Shown here in pieces: positions 53,848 through 61,883 of a stretch of 64,000 bases of DNA. Each line of letters starts with the position of its first letter. Position 1 is the first letter of the stretch. The position numbers were made by a program, and so were the translations under genes. Under the pieces are notes generated by a model that was not told the DNA's origin, made no database searches, and saw nothing but the letters and a program-made list of their open reading frames with translations. The stretch comes from Streptomyces dangxiongensis (lineage in GTDB: Bacteria; Actinomycetota; Actinomycetes; Streptomycetales; Streptomycetaceae), in the NCBI RefSeq assembly GCF_003675325.1, contig NZ_CP033073.1:7130001-7194000 (forward strand). The letters run 5' to 3'.

Positions 53848-54726
53848 ATGACGGAACTGCCCCTCGTCGTGGGCGTGGACGGATCGGCGTCCAGCCTGAC
53901 GGCGGTCGACTGGGCGGTGGCCGAGGCCGCCCGCCGCGGCCTGCCGCTGCGACTGGTGTACGCCTCCCTCTGGGAGCGCTACGAGGGCGCCGTGCCGTCG
54001 GACGATCCCGGCCGCCCCTCGGAGCAGATGATGGCCGAGAACCTCGTCGCCTCCGCGGCGGAGCGGGCCCGGCGGCGCGACCCGGACGTCAAGACCGTCA
54101 CCGACATCCTCCCCGAGGAACCGGTGGACGCCCTGCTGCGTGCGGGCGACGACGCCTTCGCCCTGGTGACCGGGGCACGCGGACGGGGCGGGATCAAAGG
54201 GATGCTCCTCGGCTCGGTCGGTCTCACCGTGGCCGCCCGCGCCCACTGTCCCGTCATCGTCGTCCGCGGCGACCGGGCCGCCCTGACCGGCACCCATGAG
54301 CGCGTCCTGCTCGGCGCGGGGGAACCGGACGCCGGCGGCGAGGCCGCGCGCTTCGCCCGCCAGGAGGCCGAGACCCGCGGTTGTGTCCTGGACGTCGTAC
54401 GGGCCTGGCGCTGCCCCGCGCACGGGAGCACCGGCTCGCGCCTGCTCGCCGGGGGCCCCGCGCACCGGCACGGGGAGCAGGCCTCCGCACTGCTCGACGC
54501 CCTGCTGCGGGACGCGACCGCCGGCCGGCCGGGCGTCCGTGTGCACCGCACCGTGCTGGAGGGCCCGGCCCGGAAAGTGCTCTTGGAGTGTTCGGCCGCC
54601 GCCGACCTCGTCGTCATCGGTGCCCGCCGGCGGGAGGGCCGCCGCGGGCTCAAGCTCGGCCGGGTGGCGCACACGCTGCTGCACCACGCCCTGTGCCCGG
54701 TGGCCGTCGTACCGCAGCGGGCGTGA
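53848..54726 (+). CDS. Universal stress protein, two Usp domains
   Basis: 292 residues. Domain 1 begins LVVGVDGSASSLTAVDWAVA and has TGARGRGGIKGMLLGSVG; domain 2 (about 150-292) ends IGARRREGRRGLKLGRVAHT. It shares layout with the Usp at 52115 but is clearly a diverged paralogue. Start ATG 53848 with GGAAGG upstream. Two regulatory dyads precede it. Confidence 0.94.
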   Translation: MTELPLVVGVDGSASSLTAVDWAVAEAARRGLPLRLVYASLWERYEGAVPSDDPGRPSEQMMAENLVASAAERARRRDPDVKTVTDILPEEPVDALLRAGDDAFALVTGARGRGGIKGMLLGSVGLTVAARAHCPVIVVRGDRAALTGTHERVLLGAGEPDAGGEAARFARQEAETRGCVLDVVRAWRCPAHGSTGSRLLAGGPAHRHGEQASALLDALLRDATAGRPGVRVHRTVLEGPARKVLLECSAAADLVVIGARRREGRRGLKLGRVAHTLLHHALCPVAVVPQRA

Positions 54727-54871
54727 TCCGCCCGGGGCCTACGACTGGGGTGGGGAGCGGGGTGACAGAGCCGGGTGCACCGGGATCGGTCATGGTGGAC
54801 AGACGGGGCGACGTCGGACATGGGCCGAGGGACATCGGACAGTGGATCCGCAGACCGGGGAGTGAAGGACG

Positions 54872-55564
54872 ATGGCCGAACAGAGAGCACCGGAACAGAC
54901 CCCGTCGACGGCGGCGGACCGGCCCCCGCAGGGCGACCTCGGACGCCGCATCGAGCGGCGGCGGACAGAGCTGGGCCTCACCCAGGAGGAGCTGGCCTTC
55001 CGGGCGGCCATGGCCCCGAGCTACTTGGCGCACCTGGAGCAGCACAGCACGGCGGCACCGGAAGCCGGCACCCTCCTCAGGCTGGCCGGGGCGCTGCGGA
55101 CCAGCGCCGCGGAACTCGGCGGCGGCCACGTCGACCTGCCCCCGGGCATCGGCCACGCCGCCCGGGCGCCCCGCCTGAGCGAACTGGGCGAGCAGGAGTG
55201 CCGCCGGCTGCTGGCGGCGCACGGCGTGGGGAGGATAGCGGTGTCCACCGAGGCGGCCCCGCTCATCGTGCCCGTCAACTACAGCGTCGTCGACGACGCC
55301 GTCGTCTTCCGGACCCGACCGGGGACGGTCTCCCTCCAGGGACTCGGCCGCGAGGTGGCCTTCGAGGTCGACCGCTTGGACGACGCACTCAGCCAGGGCT
55401 GGAGCGTCGTGGTGCGGGGCCCCGCGGAGACGGTGACCGATCCCGACGCCGTACGACGTCTCGCCGAACGCGCCTACAGCACGCCCTGGGCCGGCGGGGA
55501 GCGTGACGTGTGGGTCCGCATCGGGATCACCGCTCTGACCGGCCGCCGTATCGACGTCCGGTGA
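54872..55564 (+). CDS. Fusion of XRE helix-turn-helix and PPOX flavin-binding domain
   Basis: 230 residues. The N-terminal XRE domain is LGRRIERRRTELGLTQEELA then APSYLAHLEQHST (about 23-85); the C-terminal split barrel (about 100-225) has ECRRLLAAHGVGRIAVSTEA, PLIVPVNYSVVDDAVVFRTR and GWSVVVRGPAETV, similar to the PPOX protein at 47488. This suggests a flavin- or F420-sensing transcription factor. GAAGGA lies upstream of the ATG. Last gene of the dormancy island. Confidence 0.92.
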   Translation: MAEQRAPEQTPSTAADRPPQGDLGRRIERRRTELGLTQEELAFRAAMAPSYLAHLEQHSTAAPEAGTLLRLAGALRTSAAELGGGHVDLPPGIGHAARAPRLSELGEQECRRLLAAHGVGRIAVSTEAAPLIVPVNYSVVDDAVVFRTRPGTVSLQGLGREVAFEVDRLDDALSQGWSVVVRGPAETVTDPDAVRRLAERAYSTPWAGGERDVWVRIGITALTGRRIDVR

Positions 55565-55649
55565 GCCCGTCCGGCCCCCGGCGGGGGACCGGAAGGCGGC
55601 ACGCCGCGGGGCGCGGCCCGGGCCCAGCCGGCCGCTGCCGGATCCGCTG

Positions 55650-55760
55650 CCCGTCGTACCGCCCGAGCCGCTCCGGACCGGCCCGCAGCACCACGGCCCG
55701 CAACTCCGCCACGGCCTCGACGTCCGCAGCCGAAGCCGGCCGTGTCGCGCGATCCGCCAT
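55650..55760 (-). pseudogene. N-terminal fragment of a GNAT acetyltransferase
   Basis: From ATG at 55758-55760 the frame reads ADRATRPASAADVEAVAELR then VVLRAGPERLGRYDGQRIRQ, the typical beginning of a GNAT protein (R.A..ADVEA.AELRA.VLR.DLERLGRYDE.RVRQR). The similarity ends there and no acetyl-CoA motif follows, so the rest is deleted. Confidence 0.5.
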
Positions 55761-56045
55761 GATCGTCAGACTGACGCGCCGGTTCGGCGCTCAGGGGTGA
55801 TCCTTGTCGCTGCCGGGCGCTGGGCCCCGCGCGGGCTGGCCACAGCAGGAGGGTGTGTGCGACGCTGCGAGGAGCCAGCCTGGTCTGGTGAGAGACCCCG
55901 CGCTGTCTCCAGGTCATCCACCCCGGTGACCGCAGAACGGTACGGGTGGTCTTGCTCGGCTGTGCGTGGCCCGACGCCGCGCGCTCGACGGCCCGCCCTC
56001 CGGCGGCAGCCGTGAGAGGCTCGATCCCGGAACTGGGGACGAACC
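55761..56045. other. Intergenic region upstream of STAS gene
   Basis: About 280 bases with no supported gene and no clear promoter motif. Confidence 0.35.
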
Positions 56046-56387
56046 ATGCCCGACTTCACCGTGACAGTCGCCCATGATGCCGACGAAACCGTCATCGCCG
56101 CGGCCGGCGAGCTGGACATGAGCACCTGCCCGAAGGTGGCGGAAGCCATCGCGGCCCTGCCCGCCGGCAACACCTCGCTGCGCCTCGATCTGTCCGGCAT
56201 ATCGTTCATGGACTCCATGGGACTCAATCTGCTCCTGACCCTGCGGCGCCGCCTCGAGGACAGCGGAGGCCGCCTGGTGCTGACCGGCGTACACCAGCAG
56301 CCGTCCGGCCTGCTCCGCCTGACCGGGGCGTATTCGCTCTTCGACATCACCGAGGCGGCCGACAACCTCGCCGGCTCGGGTCGCTGA
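56046..56387 (+). CDS. STAS-domain anti-sigma factor antagonist
   Basis: 113 residues. FTVTVAHDADETVIAAAGEL then LDLSGISFMDSMGLNLLLTL carries the phosphorylatable Ser in MDSMG. Family role: releases a sigma factor when dephosphorylated. It is convergent with a SigB-family sigma gene across a strong hairpin, so the two may belong to one partner-switching circuit. Confidence 0.92.
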   Translation: MPDFTVTVAHDADETVIAAAGELDMSTCPKVAEAIAALPAGNTSLRLDLSGISFMDSMGLNLLLTLRRRLEDSGGRLVLTGVHQQPSGLLRLTGAYSLFDITEAADNLAGSGR

Positions 56388-56494
56388 CCTCGCGGAGAGC
56401 GGCGGCCCGGCGACGCGTCAGCTGTCCTCCCGCCCGGCCGACGGCCTCACCGATGTCCGGCGGCCCCGCCGGCGTCCCGGGTCGGCAGACACGG

Positions 56495-56524
56495 CGAAGC
56501 CCGCCGCAGGGGCGGCGGGCTTCG
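56495..56524. terminator. Bidirectional hairpin terminator
   Basis: Perfect 13-bp stem CGAAGCCCGCCGC / GCGGCGGGCTTCG with a 4-base loop, between the convergent STAS and sigma-factor genes. Confidence 0.85.
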
Positions 56525-56546
56525 TACGACGGAGCGGACGGGGCCG

Positions 56547-57392
56547 TCAGTCGTTGGTGAGCATGCCCTCACGCAGGCGGGCCAGGGTGCGGGACAGCAG
56601 CCGGGAGACGTGCATCTGGGACACGCCCAGGCGCTCACCGATCTGGGCCTGGGTGAGTTCCTCCACGAACCGCATGTGGATGATTCGCCGGTCGCGCTCG
56701 TTCAGTCCGGCGATCAGCGGGGCCAGCGCGTGGAAGTCCTCCACCAGCTCCAGGGCCGCGTCCTCGGTGCCGATGAAGTCCTGGAGGGCGGTCTCGCCGT
56801 CCTCGCTGGTGCCGAGCGCGGCGTCGAGCGAGGAGGAGTTGTAGCCGTTGGCGGCCAGGCGGGCCTCCCGCACCTCGTCCTCGGGCAGGCTCAGCAGCTC
56901 CGACAGCTCCCTGACCGTCGGGGTACGCCCCAGCCGGCTGCGGAGTTCCTCCGTGGCGCGGGCCAACTGGACCCGGGCCTCCTGAAGGCGCCGCGGCACG
57001 TGCACGGCCCAGGTGGTGTCCCGGAAGAACCGCTTGATCTCCCCCACGATGTAAGGGATGGCGAACGAGGTGAACTCCGCCTCCCGCGACAGCTCGAACC
57101 GGTCGATCGCCTTGATCAGCCCGATCATGCCGACCTGGACGATGTCCTCCATCTCCTCCGGCCCCCGGCTGCGGAACCGGCCGGCCGCGAAGCGGACCAG
57201 GGACATGTTCATCTCGATCAGCGTGTTACGGGCGTAGCTGTACGCCGCAGTGCCCTCCTCCAGCACCGCTAGCTGCTCGAAGAACAGCCGCGACAGCTCG
57301 CGGGCGTCCCTCGGGGCCACCTTGGAGGGGTCGGCGACCTCCGGCACCCCGGCTGTCCGTATGTCCGTCGCCGTCACGCTCATGAGCGCCAT
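56547..57392 (-). CDS. SigB/SigF-family sigma factor
   Basis: 281 residues. Region 2 has MNMSLVRFAAGRFRSRGPEE and DIVQVGMIGLIKAIDRFELS; region 3 has VHVPRRLQEARVQLARATEE; region 4 has LNERDRRIIHMRFVEELTQA then QIGERLGVSQMHVSRLLSRT. These are the stress/sporulation sigma factors controlled by anti-sigma kinases. GGAGGGG lies seven bases before the ATG. Likely the output of the STAS, SpoIIE and RsbQP genes in this region, though Streptomyces has several such sigma factors. Confidence 0.94.
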   Translation of the reverse strand: MALMSVTATDIRTAGVPEVADPSKVAPRDARELSRLFFEQLAVLEEGTAAYSYARNTLIEMNMSLVRFAAGRFRSRGPEEMEDIVQVGMIGLIKAIDRFELSREAEFTSFAIPYIVGEIKRFFRDTTWAVHVPRRLQEARVQLARATEELRSRLGRTPTVRELSELLSLPEDEVREARLAANGYNSSSLDAALGTSEDGETALQDFIGTEDAALELVEDFHALAPLIAGLNERDRRIIHMRFVEELTQAQIGERLGVSQMHVSRLLSRTLARLREGMLTND

Positions 57393-57683
57393 ACTGTTTC
57401 CCCTCCCACACTCGGATCCATGGCTGCCGCCCGCCTGGAACGGCCGTCGGCGCAGCGCTTACCCCCTCATCCTGCACCCATGCATGCCATCCGCACCAAT
57501 ATTCGGGTACCGGGACCCGAGGTGGTGCCGGGTGTGATCACGCCCCCGGCGGCGGACCGCCCGACGGCCCCCCGGGCCGGTCCCGAAAAAACTTCGCACG
57601 GCGATGTCGAGAACCCGTGACCGGCTCCGTCCCCGAGGTGAACGCGGCCACAATGGGTCGCGTCGGCACCGAGGAGAGACACG
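57393..57683. other. Divergent promoter region of sigma factor and DGPF genes
   Basis: About 290 bases without a supported gene. It contains a short low-GC patch (57480-57510 and GAAAAAACTT near 57590), likely promoter sequence for one or both directions. Confidence 0.4.
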
Positions 57684-58091
57684 ATGGCCAAGTACCTGCT
57701 GCTGAAGCACTACCGCGGCGCTCCGGCTCCGGCCAACAACGTCCCCATGCACCGGTGGACGCCCGAGGAGGTCACGGCGCACATCCGCTACATGCAGGAC
57801 TTCGCGGCCCGGCTGGAGGGGACCGGCGAGTTCGTCGACGCCCAGGCGCTCGCCCCGGAGGGGACGTTCGTCCGGTACGACGGCGAGGGGCGCCCGCCGG
57901 TCACCGACGGGCCGTTCGCCGAGACCAAGGACCTGATCGCCGGCTGGATGATGATCGACGTCGACAGCCACGAGCGCGCCGTCGAGCTGGCCGGGGAGCT
58001 GTCGGCCGCCCCCGGGGCGGACGGGAAGCCGATCCACGAGTGGATCGAGCTGCGCCCGTTCATGGCGGCGCCGCCCACCATCACGGAGTGA
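57684..58091 (+). CDS. YCII/DGPF-domain protein
   Basis: 135 residues. KYLLLKHYRGAPAPANNVPM at the N-terminus and the family motif VTDGPFAETKDLIAGWMMID. DGPF proteins are small alpha/beta-barrel proteins of unknown activity, nearly always encoded next to ECF42 sigma factors, as here. GGAGAGACACG lies before the ATG. The stop overlaps the sigma start (GTGA). Confidence 0.95.
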   Translation: MAKYLLLKHYRGAPAPANNVPMHRWTPEEVTAHIRYMQDFAARLEGTGEFVDAQALAPEGTFVRYDGEGRPPVTDGPFAETKDLIAGWMMIDVDSHERAVELAGELSAAPGADGKPIHEWIELRPFMAAPPTITE

Positions 58092-59245
58092 CCCCTGCGA
58101 TGAACGAGGCCCTGCTCAGGAGTCTCACACCGAGCGTGCTCGGGATCCTCGTCCGCCGCGGAGCCGACTTCGCGGCGGCCGAGGACGCCGTGCAGGACGC
58201 GCTGGTCGAGGCGGTGCGCGTCTGGCCGGCCGACCCGCCGCGGGACGCGAAGGGCTGGCTGGTCACCGTCGCCTGGCGCCGGTTCCTCGACGCGACCCGG
58301 GCGGACGCCGCCCGCCGCCGGCGTGAGGACCGCGTCGACGCGGAAGCGGAGGCCGGGCCCACGCCCGCGACGGACGACACCCTCCAGCTCTACTTCCTGT
58401 GCGCCCACCCGTCGCTGACGCCGGCGTCCGCGGTCGCGCTCACGCTCCGCGCCGTCGGCGGGCTGACCACCCGCCAGATCGCCGACGCCTACCTGGTGCC
58501 CGAGGCGACCATGGGACAGCGGATCAGCCGGGCCAAGCGCACCGTCTCGGGCGTGCGGTTCGACCGGCCCGGTGACGTCGCCACCGTGCTGCGCGTCCTC
58601 TACCTGGTCTTCAACGAGGGCTACTCCGGTGACGTCGACCTCTCCGCCGAGGCCATCCGGCTCACCCGGCAGCTCGCGGCCGCGATCGACCACCCCGAGG
58701 TGGCGGGACTGCTCGCCCTCATGCTGCTCCACCACGCCCGCCGCGCCACCCGGACCACGCCCGACGGCAGCCTGGTGCCGCTCGCCGAGCAGGACCGCGG
58801 CCGGTGGGACACCGCTTCGATCGCCGAGGGCGTCGGTATCCTCCAGGCGGCCCTGGCGCGGGACCGGCTGGGCGAGTTCCAGGCCCAGGCCGCCATCGCG
58901 GCACTCCACGCCGACGCGCCCACCGCCGGGGAGACCGACTGGGTGCAGATCGTGGAGTGGTACGACGAGCTGACGCGCCTGACCGACAGTCCGGTCGTCC
59001 GGCTCAATCGCGCGGTGGCCGTCGGTGAGGCCGACGGACCGCGCGCCGGCCTGGCGGCACTCGCGGCGCTGGACGACTCGCTGCCCCGCCACACCGCGGT
59101 GGCGGCGTACCTCCACGAGCGCGACGGCGACCTGACGACGGCGGCCCGCCTGTACGCCGAGGCGGCCGGCAGGGCACCCAACCTCGCCGAGCGCGCCCAC
59201 CTGACCCGTCAGGCCGCCCGGCTCAACGCCCGCCGGCCCCACTGA
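58088..59245 (+). CDS. ECF42-type RNA polymerase sigma factor
   Basis: 385 residues from GTG 58088; ATG 58100 is an alternative. Sigma-2 region DFAAAEDAVQDALVEAVRVW and sigma-4 region GLTTRQIADAYLVPEATMGQ then RISRAKRTV, followed by the long C-terminal extension of this group (VLYLVFNEGYSGDVDLSAEA and TPR-like repeats to the end). The extension replaces a separate anti-sigma factor in the family. Coupled to the DGPF gene, its usual target and partner. Confidence 0.95.
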   Translation: MTPAMNEALLRSLTPSVLGILVRRGADFAAAEDAVQDALVEAVRVWPADPPRDAKGWLVTVAWRRFLDATRADAARRRREDRVDAEAEAGPTPATDDTLQLYFLCAHPSLTPASAVALTLRAVGGLTTRQIADAYLVPEATMGQRISRAKRTVSGVRFDRPGDVATVLRVLYLVFNEGYSGDVDLSAEAIRLTRQLAAAIDHPEVAGLLALMLLHHARRATRTTPDGSLVPLAEQDRGRWDTASIAEGVGILQAALARDRLGEFQAQAAIAALHADAPTAGETDWVQIVEWYDELTRLTDSPVVRLNRAVAVGEADGPRAGLAALAALDDSLPRHTAVAAYLHERDGDLTTAARLYAEAAGRAPNLAERAHLTRQAARLNARRPH

Positions 59246-59369
59246 CGCGTCCCGGCCGGCCGGTGCGCGCCGGCGCTGCCGGTCCACGAGGACCCGCCGC
59301 ACCCTTCGGCCTGCCCCGTCAGGAGCCCCCTGTAGTACAGGACATCCCACTGGCTGCTCTCGCGCGCGT

Positions 59370-59560
59370 AGATGTTCCCCGAGGCGGAGCTTACTGCCGG
59401 GCGCCGTCGCCGCGGTCGGCCAGGCGGCACCGCGGACGAGCTGCTCGCCCTGGTCGCCGAGTCACGCCCCGACGTGGCGAACGGGAGGTGCTGGGGCGCA
59501 CGGCCGAGGGGCGCTCCCACGAGTCGATCGGTCCGCCGGAGCGTCGCGCGGGCTTCGCCG
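59370..59560 (+). pseudogene. Relic of a LuxR-type response regulator
   Basis: TADELLALVAESRPDVA (receiver alpha-2/beta-3 region) is followed within a few bases, in another frame, by GEREVLGRTAEGRSHESIG, which matches the start of a LuxR helix-turn-helix (REREVL.LMAEGRSN..I). About 100 residues between the two are missing, so this is an internally deleted regulator. Confidence 0.45.
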
Positions 59561-59561
59561 G

Positions 59562-60515
59562 TCAGTCCGCCGTCACGTGCAGGCGCACGGTCAGGCCGGT
59601 CGGCAGGGTCCGGATCTCCACCAGGTCGCAGAGCTGGTGCATCATCCACACGCCCCGGCCGCCGGTGGGGGAGAGCGGGTCGGGGCGGCGCCGGCCGACG
59701 AGGGGATCCGTGAGCCGGCCGCGGTCCCGCGTCTCGGCTATCAGGGTGTCGTCCCAGCGCCACAGCCGCAGGGTGCCGTGTCCTCCGCCGTGGCGCACCG
59801 AGTTGCCCGTGGCCTCGTTGACGGCGAGCAGCCAGTCGGTGCGCCGCCGCGGTGACAGGCCCGCCGCCTCGGCCCAGTCCCTGGCGGCGTCGCGTACCCG
59901 CCCGAGATCCCGCTCACCGAAGGGCAGGACGACCGCGTCCGCCGGTTCGGGCAGCGGGGTGTCGCAGTCGCGCCCCACCTCGCACGGGTCCACGTGCGCC
60001 GGACTGTGCCGGTAGTGGCCGGGGCTGCCGATGACCGGGTGCGTCCGGTGCGCCTGGGCCAGTACCTCCTCGGGCAGAGCGGTGTCGTAGGGGCACAGTA
60101 TGGTCGCGGGACGTCCGGCGAACGCCAGGTTGATCAGCGCCTCGTGGCGGGTGGCCTCACGTGCCTCCGCGGGGGTACGGCCCGGCCAGATCGGCTCGCC
60201 CACGATGGACGGGTGCCGGTCCGCGTGCCGGTCGGCGAACTCCTGGAGCATCGACAGGATGCGCCCGGGGTTGCGTCCGGCCTGCCGCATGTCGACCCAG
60301 GTGGTGTCCTCGGCCTCCGCGCCGAGGGCGTCCCGGAGCAGACTCAGGCGCTTGTCGGGCACGGCGACCAGCCGGGGACGGCCCCGGGCCGCCTCCGCGC
60401 GGACGAAGTCCCCGACGTCCTTCAGGTAGTCGTCCTCCGTGGTGTAGAAGAGGGCCGGATGGTGGAAGGCCGCGTACCGGTCCAGCTCGGAGGACGGTGT
60501 CGTGTACGTGGTCAT
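59562..60515 (-). CDS. MEDS-domain regulator with HATPase (RsbA-like anti-sigma factor)
   Basis: 317 residues. The N-terminal MEDS sensor (about 18-180) includes HHPALFYTTEDDYLKDVGDF and TTWVDMRQAGRNPGRI; the C-terminal RsbW-like ATPase (about 200-317) has DWLLAVNEATGNSVRHGGGH and GGRGVWMMHQLCDLVEIRT. Such proteins bind sigma factors or STAS partners. It overlaps the MEDS-STAS gene by four bases (ATGA); the pair looks like a kinase and its own antagonist under a common sensor type. Confidence 0.92.
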   Translation of the reverse strand: MTTYTTPSSELDRYAAFHHPALFYTTEDDYLKDVGDFVRAEAARGRPRLVAVPDKRLSLLRDALGAEAEDTTWVDMRQAGRNPGRILSMLQEFADRHADRHPSIVGEPIWPGRTPAEAREATRHEALINLAFAGRPATILCPYDTALPEEVLAQAHRTHPVIGSPGHYRHSPAHVDPCEVGRDCDTPLPEPADAVVLPFGERDLGRVRDAARDWAEAAGLSPRRRTDWLLAVNEATGNSVRHGGGHGTLRLWRWDDTLIAETRDRGRLTDPLVGRRRPDPLSPTGGRGVWMMHQLCDLVEIRTLPTGLTVRLHVTAD

Positions 60516-61402
60516 CGGCCCGTCGTCTCTGTGCCGGCGCCCAGCTCTGTGCCGGCGCCCAGCTCCGGGAAGAGTTCCAGCAGACGGTGGAGCGCGGGCG
60601 GGCCCCCGAGGAGCCGCACGGGCGTGTCCGAGGGGCGTCGCAGCGCCGCCCGGGCGATGTCCGTCAGCGCCCCGACGTCGAGGTGGTCGAGGGCCGACAG
60701 GTCCAGGGTGACGTCTTCGGCCGGGGACGCGGAGAGCGCCGCCGCCGCGGCGGCGGTGACGCGCCGGTTCTCCCAGCCGGCCGATCCGGACAGCCGGAAG
60801 CCCGGCGGGCCGGCCAGCGGCGCGACCGACAGTCCCGGCTCGCCCGGGCACGCGGCGGAGCCCGACCGCGCCAGGTGGGCCGCCGCCAGCACCTCCAGGG
60901 CGTCCGCGGGCACCCGACGCCGGTCGTAGAAGCAGCAGGCCCGCAGGGGCAGCCGCTCGAAGACCTCGTGGTGGATGCGCAGCTCGTACTCCAGCAGACG
61001 CTCGGCACCGGCGATCTCCCGGGTGCCCCAGGACATCTCGCCGATCGCCCGCAGTCCTCGGTATCCCTGCGCCGCGGCGTCCCGCACGGACTGCCACCAC
61101 AGACCGATCATCGCATCGGGGTCGAAACGGTCCCCGGCCAGATAGGTCTCCGCGGCGGTGGTCACCACGAGCTGTCCCCGCCGTACGGCGGCGGGGGCGT
61201 CGATGCCGCCGTCGACGAGCGTGCGCGTCACGCGGCCAGGCGTGGTGGCGTCCGCGAAGTACCGCACCTGTTCGTCCCGGTCGAGCCCGGCCCGGACGAA
61301 GCTGACGAGGTGGCCGGCCCATTCCGCGTCCGTCGAGTACTCCACGGCGGCATGCCGGTCCGCCGCGGTCCCACCGCTCGCGCTCTCGGATGTGGCGTAC
61401 AT
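60512..61402 (-). CDS. MEDS-domain protein with C-terminal STAS domain
   Basis: 296 residues from ATG 61400-61402. MEDS sensor (about 18-185): WAGHLVSFVRAGLDRDEQVR and GEMSWGTREIAGAERLLEYE; STAS part (about 205-280): DVTLDLSALDHLDVGALTDI. The usual phosphorylatable Ser is replaced (DVGAL), so it may not be a phospho-switch. The C-terminus contains a duplicated ELGAGT from an 18-base tandem repeat. Coupled to the MEDS-HATPase gene. Confidence 0.9.
   Translation of the reverse strand: MYATSESASGGTAADRHAAVEYSTDAEWAGHLVSFVRAGLDRDEQVRYFADATTPGRVTRTLVDGGIDAPAAVRRGQLVVTTAAETYLAGDRFDPDAMIGLWWQSVRDAAAQGYRGLRAIGEMSWGTREIAGAERLLEYELRIHHEVFERLPLRACCFYDRRRVPADALEVLAAAHLARSGSAACPGEPGLSVAPLAGPPGFRLSGSAGWENRRVTAAAAAALSASPAEDVTLDLSALDHLDVGALTDIARAALRRPSDTPVRLLGGPPALHRLLELFPELGAGTELGAGTETTGR
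60527..60562. repeat. Perfect 18-bp in-frame tandem duplication
   Basis: CTCTGTGCCGGCGCCCAG occurs twice in direct succession at the 3' end of the MEDS-STAS gene, adding six residues (ELGAGT) without a frameshift. Confidence 0.75.
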
Positions 61403-61526
61403 CGGACCACCCTGCCCTTCATGGCGCGATCGGATCCGCCACACAGGTTCCCCAGGCTACCGCCTGTCCCCGGATGCCGGAGCCGGCGTGCGGACGCCCG
61501 GGACCCGCGTACCGGCCGGGGGGGGC

Positions 61527-61883
61527 TCAGGACAGGGCCGCGTTCTCGCTGCCGCTGTCGCTGTCGCTGCTGGGGAGGAGGGGGAAGATCTGGTCGAGGC
61601 CGACGATGTGCAGGATGCGCAGGGTGTGGGCGGGGACGGCGGCGAGCGCCATGTCCGCGCCGGCGTCGAGGGCGTGGTTGCGGGCGGCGATCAGGGCGGT
61701 GATGCCGCTGGAGTCGCAGAACGTCATGCGGGCCAGGTCCAGGACGAGGCGCCCGCCGGGTCGCAGGGCGAGCGTGGGGAGCGTTTCACGCAGCTCGGTG
61801 GCGCTGCTGTAGTCCAGGTCGCCGCTGATCTCCACGACTGGGCCGGTCGCGGCGCCTCGGACGGTGATCTTGAGCGGGCTCAT
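61527..61883 (-). CDS. STAS-domain anti-sigma factor antagonist
   Basis: 118 residues. GPVVEISGDLDYSSATELRE then LVLDLARMTFCDSSGITALI with the phosphorylatable Ser in CDSSG, as in RsbV. Overlaps the RsbP-like phosphatase gene by four bases (ATGA), so its phosphorylation state is probably set by that enzyme. Confidence 0.95.
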   Translation of the reverse strand: MSPLKITVRGAATGPVVEISGDLDYSSATELRETLPTLALRPGGRLVLDLARMTFCDSSGITALIAARNHALDAGADMALAAVPAHTLRILHIVGLDQIFPLLPSSDSDSGSENAALS

